A stretch of DNA of 34,484 nucleotides. Origin: Hypericibacter sp963696655 (lineage in GTDB: Bacteria > Pseudomonadota > Alphaproteobacteria > Dongiales > Dongiaceae). The stretch spans positions 1 to 34,484 of the forward strand of contig CAVOLB010000029.1 of NCBI GenBank assembly GCA_963696655.1, read 5' to 3'. Under the pieces are notes generated by a model. The model was not told the DNA's origin. It saw only the letters and a list, made by a program, of their open reading frames with translations, and made no database searches. This document shows positions 25,325 to 33,143 of the stretch, piece by piece. The position numbers were made by a program, and so were the translations under genes. The number at the start of each line of letters is the position of its first letter. The first letter of the stretch is position 1.

Positions 25325-25442
25325 CCCCCACCCTAACCTCCCCCTCAAGGGGGGAGGGGTTAAGCAAGGGAAGACTGAAGCAATGCATCTCGTCCCTTCT
25401 TCCTATCTCCTCCCCCCTTGAGGGGGAGGTTAGGGAGGGGGG
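25325..25442. repeat. Paired inverted palindromic repeats inside the transporter cluster
   Basis: Copies at 25325-25360 and 25408-25442 carry the hairpin core CCTCCCCCTCAAGGGGGGAG and its reverse complement, in opposite orientation and about 47 bp apart. Both have the TTAGGG variant, with GTGGGGGG in one and GAGGGGGG in the other. They lie between the two permease genes, where continuous transcription would be expected. They may form a stem of over 30 bp in the mRNA. Confidence 0.82.
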
Positions 25443-25485
25443 TGCCACGGTCTCGATGCCGCCAATCCCGCTCATCCCCGCGGCC

Positions 25486-26367
25486 CTACAGCAGCGACAC
25501 GTCGCGGCCGGCGCCGTAGCGCCGGGTGACGCGCAGATAGATCGTGACCGTCGCCAGCATGATGATGACGAGACTCATGGCGACCGCGGAGCCGAACGGC
25601 CAGTTGCGCGATTGGAGGAAGAGATCGACCAGCGCGTTGCCGATGAAGAACACCTTGCCGCCGCCCAGGAGCTGCGGAATCAGGTACTCGCCCATCAGGA
25701 GGATGAAGACCAGCATGCAGCCGGTGATGACGCCGGGGGCCGAGAGCGGCAGCGTCACCTGAAGGAAGCTCCGCCAGGGATTGGAGCCCAGATCGGCCGC
25801 GGCCTCGATCAGCCGCTTGTCGAGCCGCTCCAGGCTCACGAAGATCGGGAACACCATCAGCGGCAGATAGCCATAGACCATGCCGATCAGAACCGAGAGC
25901 GGCGTGTTGATGAGCCGCACCTCGCCCAGCCCCAGCCATTCGATGACGGCGGGCAGGCCGCGCCCGCCCAGGATGAACATCCAGGCATAGGTGCGGATGA
26001 GGAAGCTGGTCCAGAAGGGCACGATGACGAGGATGAGGAGGAAGAGCCGCATCCGCGGGCTCGCCTTGATGGCGAGATAATAAGCCAGCGGATAAGCGGC
26101 CAGCAGGCAGACGATGGTGCCGATCGGCGCCAGGAGCAGGGTGTTGCGGAAGGCGGCACTGCGCGCCGGCAGGTTGAGATAATTGGCGAGGGTGAAGCCC
26201 GCCTGATAGCCGCCGGCGGGGGCCCGTTCGCCGAAGCTGAACACCAGCACGACCGCGAGCGGCACCACCAGCAGCGCCAGATACCAGAGGGCGCTGGGTG
26301 CCAGCAGCAGGGCCGTGGTCCAGCGTGCGCGTCTCTCGACCTGGGCGGTCGTGCTGGTCGGGGTCAT
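25486..26367 (-). CDS. ABC transporter permease, PotB type
   Basis: The 293-residue inner-membrane protein has six spans. It opens with a charged N-terminus, then TALLLAPSALWYLALLVVPL. VIVPFWTSFLIRTYAWMFIL is highly characteristic of PotB-like permeases, and the EAA loop is EAAADLGSNPWRSFLQVTLP. It forms the channel with the PotC-like partner. The gene follows the binding-protein gene by 79 bp containing a strong stem-loop. Confidence 0.94.
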   Translation of the reverse strand: MTPTSTTAQVERRARWTTALLLAPSALWYLALLVVPLAVVLVFSFGERAPAGGYQAGFTLANYLNLPARSAAFRNTLLLAPIGTIVCLLAAYPLAYYLAIKASPRMRLFLLILVIVPFWTSFLIRTYAWMFILGGRGLPAVIEWLGLGEVRLINTPLSVLIGMVYGYLPLMVFPIFVSLERLDKRLIEAAADLGSNPWRSFLQVTLPLSAPGVITGCMLVFILLMGEYLIPQLLGGGKVFFIGNALVDLFLQSRNWPFGSAVAMSLVIIMLATVTIYLRVTRRYGAGRDVSLL

Positions 26368-26389
26368 GACTGTCGATCTAAAAGAGGCA

Positions 26390-26431
26390 GCCTCCCGCCC
26401 GCAGCCGCAAGACGGGTCGCGGGCGGGAGGC
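26390..26431. other. Strong stem-loop between binding-protein and permease genes
   Basis: A perfect 13-bp stem, GCCTCCCGCCCGC (26390-26402) with GCGGGCGGGAGGC (26419-26431), encloses a 16-base loop. It starts 23 bp upstream of the PotB-like ATG and ends 16 bp from the binding-protein stop. Such elements commonly protect the binding-protein mRNA 3' end or partially terminate, giving more binding protein than permease. Confidence 0.7.
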
Positions 26432-26446
26432 CTGGTGTCGTCCGGA

Positions 26447-27583
26447 TCACGCCGACTTGAAGCGCGCCATGATCTCGGCGCGTGCCGGGTTGGTCAGCGT
26501 CGCCGCCGCACCGAACTCGAGCGGCGCCAGGAGCTCGGCCGCCGGATACATGATCGGATCCTCGAGCAGTTCCTTCGGCAGAAGCTTGTTGGTACGGGCA
26601 TCGGCCGAGGGATAGCCATGCGCCTGCACTTCCTTGGCATTGACCGCCGGCGTGAGCAGGAAGTCGGCGAGGGCGTAACCGGCCGCACGGTGCGGCGCCC
26701 CCTTCGGCACGGCGTAGAAGTCGGACCAGATCTCGCCGCCTTCCTTGCCGATCACATACTCGATCTCGGGGAGATCGCGATGCATCTGCTTGCCGTCGCC
26801 GGTCCAGCAGACCGTGAGCCAGGCGTCGCCGTTGCGCATCGAGGGCTGATAGTCCGAATTGATGGCGAAGAGATGGGGCTTGGCCGCCAGCAGCAGCTTC
26901 TCGGCGTCGGCCAGCTCCTTGTCGGCGATCGAGTTGAAGGAGTAGCCGTAATATTTGAGCGCGTTGCCGATGGTGGTGAGCTGATAGTCATGCACCATGG
27001 CGCGGCCGCTATATTTGCCCATCGCGAGATCCCAGAAATCCTTCCAGGAGGTCATCTTCTCGCTGATCTTCTTGGTGTTCACCGCATAGCCGGTGGTGCC
27101 CCAATCCTTGGAGACCGCGTAGGTCTTGCCGTCGATCGTGCCGGCCTCGACGAAGCGCTTCTCCATGCTGGCGGGGTCGTAGTTCGGCAGCATCGCGAGA
27201 TCGAGCGGCTCGATCAGATCGAGCTCCTTGTAGGTCGAGATGGTGTAGTTGGTCGGCACGAAGAGGTCCCAGCCGGTGCCGCCGGCCTGCAGCTTGGCCA
27301 GCATCTCCTCGTTCGAGCCGAACACGTTGACCTCGACATTCACGCCGGTCTTGGCGGTGAAGTCCTCGAAGTTCTTCGGGTCGTGGTAGTTGGGCCAGGT
27401 GGTCAGCGACACGCGGTCGCCGAGATCGCCGGCATAGGCTGCGCGCGGCATCAGCAATTCCGGCATGGCCTTGACCAGCACGGCCGTCGCCAGACCCAGA
27501 CCCGTCACGCCCAGAAACTGCCGGCGCGAGATCGAGCCCTTCTGCCAGCGGCGCATGTGATGAATGAATTCTTTGCGGTCCAT
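26447..27583 (-). CDS. PotD-like periplasmic substrate-binding protein (Tat signal)
   Basis: The 378-residue exported protein has a twin-arginine signal SRRQFLGVTGLGLATAVLVK and a cleavage region PRAAYAGD. The mature domain shows the PotD/PotF pattern: SLTTWPNYHDPKNFEDFTAKTG, GTGWDLFVPTNYTI, GTTGYAVNTKKI and CWTGDGKQM. It captures the substrate, probably a polyamine or cationic compound, for the PotABC-like transporter. GAGGAG lies 8 bases before the ATG. The gap to potA-like upstream is 144 bp with no feature beyond the ribosome site. Confidence 0.93.
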   Translation of the reverse strand: MDRKEFIHHMRRWQKGSISRRQFLGVTGLGLATAVLVKAMPELLMPRAAYAGDLGDRVSLTTWPNYHDPKNFEDFTAKTGVNVEVNVFGSNEEMLAKLQAGGTGWDLFVPTNYTISTYKELDLIEPLDLAMLPNYDPASMEKRFVEAGTIDGKTYAVSKDWGTTGYAVNTKKISEKMTSWKDFWDLAMGKYSGRAMVHDYQLTTIGNALKYYGYSFNSIADKELADAEKLLLAAKPHLFAINSDYQPSMRNGDAWLTVCWTGDGKQMHRDLPEIEYVIGKEGGEIWSDFYAVPKGAPHRAAGYALADFLLTPAVNAKEVQAHGYPSADARTNKLLPKELLEDPIMYPAAELLAPLEFGAAATLTNPARAEIMARFKSA

Positions 27584-27727
27584 GGTCGTCTCCTCTGTTT
27601 TGTCTTATCGGTTTGTCCGTCGTCTTCAGCGGCGACGGTTGGTCATGGGCAACGGTTGTCTTCGCAGTCTCTTTCGCCGATGGCGCCGTCCCGTCCCGCG
27701 CACCGGCGGTAAAGCCGTATTCTCGAT

Positions 27728-28876
27728 CTAGGCGTCGACCAGCGCCAGGGCACCCTGGCGCCGCCAGCCGAGCCCCACCTCGGAGCCGGGCGCGAAAGCG
27801 CCGGAGCCCGCCCGCGAGGCCTTGGGGGCCCGCACCAGCACGGTCCCCAGTTCCGTCGTCTCGATGCTGAATTCCGTCTGATCGCCGAGATAGATCCGGT
27901 TGCGGACCCGGCCTTTGAAGCGGTAGTCGAAGCCGCTGCCGCCGGCGGCGTCGGCGGCGTCCCACAGCTCGATCATCTCGGGCCGCACCGCGATGACGGC
28001 CCGATCCTTGCCGGCCAGGGCCTCTCCCTTGCGGGACAGGGGGGCTGCCAGAGTCACCTCCTTGTCGGTCTCGATCGAGGCCCCGGCCCGATCCTGCTGC
28101 AGGATGCGGCCGGCGAAGAAGTTCAATTCGCCGACGAAATCGGCGACATAGCGGTTGACCGGGGCGTCATAGAGCTCGGTGGGCGAACCCATCTGCACGA
28201 TGCGGCCTTCGCGCATGATGCCGATCGTATCGCTCATGGAGAGCGCCTCCTCCTGGTCGTGGGTCACCAGGATGAAGGTGATGCCGACCTCGCGCTGGAG
28301 GTTCTGCAATTCGATCTGCATATCGCGGCGCAGCTTGCGGTCGAGCGCCGCCAGGGGCTCGTCCAGCAACAGCACGGTCGGGTGATTGATGAGGGCGCGC
28401 GCCAGCGCCACGCGCTGCTGCTGCCCGCCGGACAGTTCCCAGATGCGCCGTTTGCCCATGCCGGGCAGGCGGACGAGCTCCAAGGATTCGCCGACGCGCC
28501 GTTCGATCTCGGCCCGACCCGGCTGCGGCCGGCGCTGCCTCAGCCCGTAGGCGATGTTGGCGAAGACGTCGAGATGGGGAAACAGGGCGTAATGCTGGAA
28601 CACCATGTTCACGGGGCGCTGATAGGCGGGCACCCCCACCACGGAAGCGCCGCCGATCTCGATGACACCCTCGCTCGGCTGCTCGAAGCCGGCGATCAGC
28701 CGCAGGGTCGTGGTCTTGCCGCAGCCGGAGGGTCCGAGGAAGGAGTGGAACGCGCCCTTGGGGATCTCGAACGACACGCCGTCGACCGCGATCACGGGCC
28801 CGAAACGCTTGGAGACGGCGCGAAACCGCACATCCGGCTCCGCAGGGGCCGGGCGCGGTTCGGTCGCTGTGCTCAT
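27728..28876 (-). CDS. PotA-like ABC transporter ATP-binding protein
   Basis: The 382-residue ATPase has Walker A GPSGCGKTT (48-56), signature LSGGQQQ (148-154), Walker B VLLLDEP (168-174) and a C-terminal TOBE-like domain. It energises the PotBC-like permeases and is cytoplasmic. I chose the ATG at 28876 because longer reading up to 29005 would cover the intergenic promoter region. No strong ribosome site is seen. The gene is first in the minus-strand series and divergent from the LuxR-type regulator. The order ATPase-binding protein-permease-permease is unlike E. coli potABCD. Confidence 0.94.
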   Translation of the reverse strand: MSTATEPRPAPAEPDVRFRAVSKRFGPVIAVDGVSFEIPKGAFHSFLGPSGCGKTTTLRLIAGFEQPSEGVIEIGGASVVGVPAYQRPVNMVFQHYALFPHLDVFANIAYGLRQRRPQPGRAEIERRVGESLELVRLPGMGKRRIWELSGGQQQRVALARALINHPTVLLLDEPLAALDRKLRRDMQIELQNLQREVGITFILVTHDQEEALSMSDTIGIMREGRIVQMGSPTELYDAPVNRYVADFVGELNFFAGRILQQDRAGASIETDKEVTLAAPLSRKGEALAGKDRAVIAVRPEMIELWDAADAAGGSGFDYRFKGRVRNRIYLGDQTEFSIETTELGTVLVRAPKASRAGSGAFAPGSEVGLGWRRQGALALVDA

Positions 28877-28942
28877 GGTGGCAATCGCCAACGGCGTTTC
28901 CCAGTCCCAGACGACGGCTTTTTGGGGCCTATCCCCTTGTTT

Positions 28943-28980
28943 TGTCGTGAGGTTGCGACATCTCTCCCGACCTGTATATA
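28943..28980 (+). promoter_or_regulatory. Putative promoter and operator of the LuxR-type gene
   Basis: TTGCGA (28953-28958) and TATATA (28975-28980) are spaced by 16 bp and could drive the regulator, with a start near 28987. A TGTCG-N8-CGACA dyad (28943-28960) overlaps the -35 box. A wider inverted pair CTATCCCCT (28929-28937) / AGGGGATAG (29019-29027) brackets the region; its right copy overlaps the regulator's ribosome site. Either could be an operator shared with potA-like. Confidence 0.45.
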
Positions 28981-29028
28981 CCTCCATGGTGATAGAAATG
29001 CCCAACCAGCACCTGTTTAGGGGATAGA

Positions 29029-29844
29029 TTGACCGCGCTCGACCATCGCTGGCACCAGTATTTCGCGGCGGCGCTGGCCGCGCTCGAGACGCCGGAATTC
29101 GCCCCGGCGCTGGTGCGGGCGCTCGCCAGGATCGCGGAGTTCGATTTCTCGGTGATCTTCGGCTATGGCGGCGAAGCGCGCCCGATCGATCTCTTCAACA
29201 ATTTCCCGGCCGCCCGGCGCGACGTGTTCGTGGCCGACTATCAGGCGGGCCCCTACCTGCTCGATCCCTTCTATCATGCGAGCCGCGACCGGGTGCCGAG
29301 CGGGCTCCACCGCATGCGCGACCTGGCACCGGACCGCTTCTATCAGAGCCAGTATTATCGCTCCTACTATGCCAGGACCGGCCTCGCCGAGGAGATCGGC
29401 TTCTTCCTGTCGCCGTCGAGCGACGCCACGGTCGTGATCTCCCTCATGCGCGACGGCCACCGCACGATCTTTCCGGCGCGCGAGATGAATCGCCTGCAGC
29501 AGGTGGCGCCGGTGGTGATCGCGGCGGCCGAGCGCCATTGGCGCGGGCTTGAGGGCGAGACGCCGGCTGCAGCCGGTGACCGGCCCGACGCGAGCGAGCT
29601 GGCCTCCGGTCTCGATCTGGCCTCGCTGTTCGATGCCTTCGGCGAGCGGCCTTTGACGCGGCGCGAGCGCGAGGTGGGGGCCCTGGTCCTGCGCGGCCAT
29701 TCCTCCGAGGCGATCGCCCGCCAGCTCAGGATTGCGCCCGGCACGGTCAAGATCCACCGCAAGAACATCTACGCCAAGCTCGGCACTGCCAGCCAGGCCG
29801 AGCTGTTCTCGCTGTTCCTGTCCTCGCTGGCCGGCCGACGCTGA
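29029..29844 (+). CDS. LuxR-family transcriptional regulator
   Basis: The 271-residue protein has an N-terminal sensor-like domain of about 180 residues (FSVIFGYGGEARPIDLFNNF, DPFYHASRD) without an assignable ligand. A C-terminal LuxR helix-turn-helix follows, LTRREREVGALVLRGHSSEAIARQL then GTVKIHRKNIYAKLG. The start is TTG at 29029, preceded by AGGGGATAG. No luxI-like synthase is in the window, so any quorum-sensing role would be as a solo. Divergence from the potA-like gene suggests control of the transporter and catabolic cluster. Confidence 0.92.
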   Translation: MTALDHRWHQYFAAALAALETPEFAPALVRALARIAEFDFSVIFGYGGEARPIDLFNNFPAARRDVFVADYQAGPYLLDPFYHASRDRVPSGLHRMRDLAPDRFYQSQYYRSYYARTGLAEEIGFFLSPSSDATVVISLMRDGHRTIFPAREMNRLQQVAPVVIAAAERHWRGLEGETPAAAGDRPDASELASGLDLASLFDAFGERPLTRREREVGALVLRGHSSEAIARQLRIAPGTVKIHRKNIYAKLGTASQAELFSLFLSSLAGRR

Positions 29845-29860
29845 CGTCTTGGGGCGACAC

Positions 29861-29895
29861 AAACAAAAACGCCCGGAAGCGGGAGCTTCCGGGCG
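29861..29895 (-). terminator. Rho-independent terminator of the BI-1-like gene
   Basis: An 11-bp perfect stem CGCCCGGAAGC / GCTTCCGGGCG with loop GGGA (29870-29895) is followed, read on the minus strand, by TTTTTGTTTGT. It lies 31 bp past the BI-1-like stop. It may also stop LuxR transcripts, but no T-run follows on the plus strand. Confidence 0.88.
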
Positions 29896-29925
29896 CTGCA
29901 GTCAGCCGCGATGCGGCCGGCTTGG

Positions 29926-30642
29926 TTAGTTGCGGTTGCCGAACAGGCGCAACAGCATCAGGAACAGGTTGATGAAGTCGAGATAGAGGTTGAGGGCGCC
30001 CATGATCGCCTTCTTGCCGACGACATCCGCCCCGTCCAGCTCGCTATAGATCGACTTGATCTTCTGCGTGTCGTAGGCGGTGAGGCCGGTGAAGACCAGC
30101 ACGCCGATCACGGAGATCGCGAAGGACAGCGCCGAGCTCGCCAGGAAGATGTTCACGATCGAGGCGATGACGATGCCGATCAGGCCCATGAACAGGAACG
30201 AGCCGATCGCGGTCAGGTCGCGCTTCGTGGTGTAGCCATAGAGGCTCATCGCCGCGAAGGTGCCGGCCGTGATGAAGAACACGCGGGCGATCGAGGTCCC
30301 GGTATAGACCACGAAGATGTAGCTGAGCGACACGCCCATCAGGGCCGAGAAGGCCCAGAACACGGCTTGCGCGGCGCCGAACGACATCTTGGCGATGCGG
30401 AAGCTGAAAACCATCACCAGAACCAGCGGGGCGAACATGACCACCCACGCCAGCGGCGTGCCGTAAACCACCTGGTAGAAGGACGGGTTGGTGCCGATGA
30501 CATAGGCGATGATGCCCGTCACAGCCAAGCCGCCGGTCATGTAGTTGTAGACGCGCAGCATATACTGCCGAAGGCCGACATCGATGTCGGCGGTGGCGGC
30601 CTGCGCGCGCGTCATCAGACGCGGATCGGGTCCCATAGCCAT
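29926..30642 (-). CDS. Bax inhibitor-1/YccA family membrane protein
   Basis: The roughly 238-residue inner-membrane protein has seven hydrophobic spans. Its N-terminus is MAMGPDPRLMTRAQAATADI. It carries the BI-1 family features YNYMTGGLAVTGIIAYVIG, FTGLTAYDTQKIKSIY (conserved Asp) and LYLDFINLFLMLLRLFG. The bacterial members modulate membrane protease activity or ion leak; the exact role here is unknown. The ATG at 30642 is chosen because AGGAGG sits 12 bases upstream. The gene is monocistronic with its own terminator and a promoter overlapping a palindrome. Confidence 0.94.
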   Translation of the reverse strand: MAMGPDPRLMTRAQAATADIDVGLRQYMLRVYNYMTGGLAVTGIIAYVIGTNPSFYQVVYGTPLAWVVMFAPLVLVMVFSFRIAKMSFGAAQAVFWAFSALMGVSLSYIFVVYTGTSIARVFFITAGTFAAMSLYGYTTKRDLTAIGSFLFMGLIGIVIASIVNIFLASSALSFAISVIGVLVFTGLTAYDTQKIKSIYSELDGADVVGKKAIMGALNLYLDFINLFLMLLRLFGNRN

Positions 30643-30682
30643 GGCGTTTCGTTCCCTCCTGGGTGTAGCCACTAAACTCGCT

Positions 30683-30715
30683 CTCCAATATTGGAGCGGC
30701 GGCCTCGGGTTTCAA
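30683..30715 (-). promoter_or_regulatory. Promoter with -10 box inside a perfect 14-bp palindrome (BI-1-like gene)
   Basis: Read on the minus strand, TTGAAA (30715-30710) is followed after 17 bp by AATATT (30692-30687). The -10 lies at the centre of CTCCAATATTGGAG (30683-30696). Transcription would begin near 30680, giving a leader of about 40 bases. A dimeric regulator bound at the palindrome would block polymerase, so the site looks like an operator. Confidence 0.6.
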
Positions 30716-30915
30716 TAGAAATCAAAGGGCTATCCAACCCCTTGGCAGGCGCTCTAAATTCGGCCCGAAAGCGGCCCCCGGCTTGACCTTGGGGGGCCCC
30801 GGCGGCCATAAAAGCGCCCGCCCGGAGCCTTCCGGCGGCGCGAAAACCCGGAGCGATCGTCCGGTTTCGCGCGAGAAATCCGCGTTTTTGACCTCCGAAG
30901 AGCCCTTCCAGACCC

Positions 30916-31944
30916 ATGAATCGCATTTTTTCCGGCGTCCAGCCCACCGGCAACCTGCATCTCGGCAATTATCTGGGGGCGATCCGCAACTGGGTCCGGC
31001 TGCAGGACCAGTTCGACTGCATCTTCTGCATCGTCGACCTGCATGCGATCACGGTCTGGCAGGAGCCGGCCGAGCTGCGCAAAAGCACCCGGGAGGTCGC
31101 CGCCGCCTATATGGCCGCCGGCATCGACGGGCGGAAGCACATCATCTTCAACCAGAGCCAGGTGCCGGGCCATTCGCAGCTGGCCTGGATCTTCAACTGC
31201 GTGGCGCGGCTGGGCTGGCTCAACCGCATGACCCAGTTCAAGGAGAAATCCGGCAACGCGCGCGAGAACGCCTCGGCCGGACTCTACGTCTATCCGAACC
31301 TGATGGCGGCCGACATCCTGCTCTACAAGGCGACCCATGTGCCGGTGGGCGAGGACCAGAAGCAGCATGTCGAGCTCGCCCGCGACATCGCGCAGAAATT
31401 CAACAACGACTTCGGGGTCCAACTCTTCCCGCTGCCCGAGCCCATGATCCAGGGCCCGGCCACGCGCGTCATGTCGCTGCGCGACGGCACCAAGAAGATG
31501 AGCAAGTCCGATCCCTCGGATATGAGCCGCATCAACATGACCGACGATGCCGAGCTGGTGGCGCAGAAGATCCGCAAGGCCAAGACCGATCCCCATCCCC
31601 TGCCGGGACCCGAGGCGCTGGGCGCCGACGGCCAGGTCAAGGACGAGCTGTTCACGGCCCGCCCCGAGGCCTTCAATCTGCTGGGCATCTATGCGGCGCT
31701 CTCCGACCGGCCGCTGGCTTCCGTGCTCGAGGAGTTCGAGGGCAAGGCGTTCTCGGCCTTCAAGCAGGCCCTGACCGATCTCGCGGTCGCCACCCTCGGG
31801 CGGATCGGGGGCGAGATGAAGCGGCTGCTGGCCGAGCCCTCGGAAATCGACGCCGTCCTGCGGCAGGGGGCCGAGCGGGCCCGGGCCCTGTCGGCGCCGA
31901 TCCTGAAGGAGGTCGAGGACGTGGTCGGTTTCCTGCGGCCCTGA
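30916..31944 (+). CDS. trpS: Tryptophanyl-tRNA synthetase
   Basis: The 342-residue class I synthetase charges tRNA-Trp. MNRIFSGVQPTGNLHLGNYL carries the HIGH-type motif (HLGN), and TKKMSKSDPSD is the KMSKS loop. The length matches bacterial TrpRS. It is divergent from the BI-1-like gene, with 273 bp between the start codons. A hairpin follows the stop at 31944, then the DUF2333 gene on the same strand. Confidence 0.97.
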   Translation: MNRIFSGVQPTGNLHLGNYLGAIRNWVRLQDQFDCIFCIVDLHAITVWQEPAELRKSTREVAAAYMAAGIDGRKHIIFNQSQVPGHSQLAWIFNCVARLGWLNRMTQFKEKSGNARENASAGLYVYPNLMAADILLYKATHVPVGEDQKQHVELARDIAQKFNNDFGVQLFPLPEPMIQGPATRVMSLRDGTKKMSKSDPSDMSRINMTDDAELVAQKIRKAKTDPHPLPGPEALGADGQVKDELFTARPEAFNLLGIYAALSDRPLASVLEEFEGKAFSAFKQALTDLAVATLGRIGGEMKRLLAEPSEIDAVLRQGAERARALSAPILKEVEDVVGFLRP

Positions 31945-31965
31945 GCCCTCGCCACGACGGTTGAA

Positions 31966-32005
31966 GCGCCCCGGGAGCCCGGCCTTGCCGGCTTCCGGGG
32001 AGCGC
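31966..32005 (+). terminator. Hairpin after trpS
   Basis: A long, slightly bulged GC stem (GCGCCCCGGGAGCCCGGC with GCCGGCTTCCGGGGAGCGC) starts 21 bp after the trpS stop. No T-run follows, so it may be a weak terminator or processing site between trpS and the DUF2333 gene. Confidence 0.5.
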
Positions 32006-32095
32006 CTCATCTGATAGCGTCTGACTCGAGCGCGCCTGAACCGGCCCCCACGATCCGGGCCCGGGCGAAGCCCCGCAAGCCAATCGGAGTGCCGG

Positions 32096-33100
32096 ATGAG
32101 CGAGAACGATCCTCTCCTGAACGACCCGCTGCTGGAGGAGCCCAAGGGGCCCCGGCGCTGGTGGAAACCCTCGCTCGATCGGCGCCGGATCCTGCGCTGG
32201 AGCTTCCGCGGCGTCGTGGCGCTCCTGATCATCGCGGCCCTCTACTACCCGGTGGGCATGCTGATGGTGCACAAGATCGACGACAATCCTGACTTCCAGG
32301 CGCCGGAGACGCCGGAGGGCGCCAGCCGGGCGGTGGCGGTCGCCGCCGCCCTGATCGACCGCGAGGTCGGCCAACATGGCTGGCCCTCGAACGATCCCTT
32401 CTTCATGCCGGGCTGGGCGCTCGACAATATGCCGAACTATCAGCAGGGCATCATGGCGGCCTTGGCGCGCTTCGCCACCGAAATGACGGACCAGATCGGC
32501 CGGGTGCGCGGCACCAGCCAGGCCGACCCCGATCTGGAGAAGGCCGCAGGCCTGCTGCGCTATTCGCCCACGGTCTGGATCTTCGACTTCAACACCTCCT
32601 GGGCCCCGACCGCGTCCTCCGAGCAGCAATATCTCTCGGCCGCCCGGATCCTGCGGAACTTCAACGACCGCCTGTCCCGCGGTCAGGCCGTCTTCGAGCG
32701 AAGGGCTGACAACCTCCAGAGCACCATCGACCGCATCGCGGCCGACCTGGGCTCGGCCTCGGCCATCCTCGACAAGCAGGTCGAGGAGCATTCCGGCGAC
32801 TGGGTCGATTTCCAGGCCGACGACATCTTCTATGCGACCAAGGGTCGGCTCTACGCCTATGGGCTGCTGCTGCGCGATCTCGGCACCGATTTCGCGCCCG
32901 TCATCGCCGAGCGCGATCTGGGGGCCGCCTGGACGCAGATGGTGGAGACCTTCCATGTCGCCGCCTCGCTCGATCCGCTGGTGGTGGTGAACGGACAACC
33001 GGACGCATTCATGCGGCCGAGCCATCTGGCGGCCCAGGGGTTCTTCCTGCTGCGGGCTCGAACCCAGCTGCGCGAGATTTCGAACATCCTGCAGAAGTGA
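32096..33100 (+). CDS. DUF2333 family membrane protein
   Basis: The 334-residue protein has one membrane span near residues 40-59 (GVVALLIIAALYYPVGML) after a charged cytoplasmic N-terminus. A large extracytoplasmic domain follows with AAALIDREVGQHGWPSNDPFF, DNMPNYQQGIMAALARFATEM and LEKAAGLLRYSPTVW, as in DUF2333 proteins. The function of the family is unknown. CGGAG stands 7 bases before the ATG. It lies downstream of trpS and ends just before a strong terminator, so the two may be partly co-transcribed. Confidence 0.9.
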   Translation: MSENDPLLNDPLLEEPKGPRRWWKPSLDRRRILRWSFRGVVALLIIAALYYPVGMLMVHKIDDNPDFQAPETPEGASRAVAVAAALIDREVGQHGWPSNDPFFMPGWALDNMPNYQQGIMAALARFATEMTDQIGRVRGTSQADPDLEKAAGLLRYSPTVWIFDFNTSWAPTASSEQQYLSAARILRNFNDRLSRGQAVFERRADNLQSTIDRIAADLGSASAILDKQVEEHSGDWVDFQADDIFYATKGRLYAYGLLLRDLGTDFAPVIAERDLGAAWTQMVETFHVAASLDPLVVVNGQPDAFMRPSHLAAQGFFLLRARTQLREISNILQK

Positions 33101-33101
33101 T

Positions 33102-33129
33102 GAAGGGAGCGGGTGCGGCCGCTCCCTTC
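33102..33129 (+). terminator. Terminator after the DUF2333 gene
   Basis: A perfect 11-bp stem GAAGGGAGCGG / CCGCTCCCTTC with a 6-base loop begins 2 bp past the stop codon. The IS element starts 15 bp beyond it, so the insertion did not disturb this transcript. Confidence 0.75.
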
Positions 33130-33143
33130 ATCATCCCCGCTTT

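Noticed and set aside
1..25442. Recurrent C/G-rich repeats as a CRISPR array
   Set aside because: The copies are scattered as inverted pairs up to 25 kb apart, with no regular spacers and no cas genes.
29029..29844. LuxR-type gene as part of a complete quorum-sensing pair
   Set aside because: No LuxI-type synthase is present, and the N-terminal domain cannot be assigned confidently to acyl-homoserine-lactone binding by eye.
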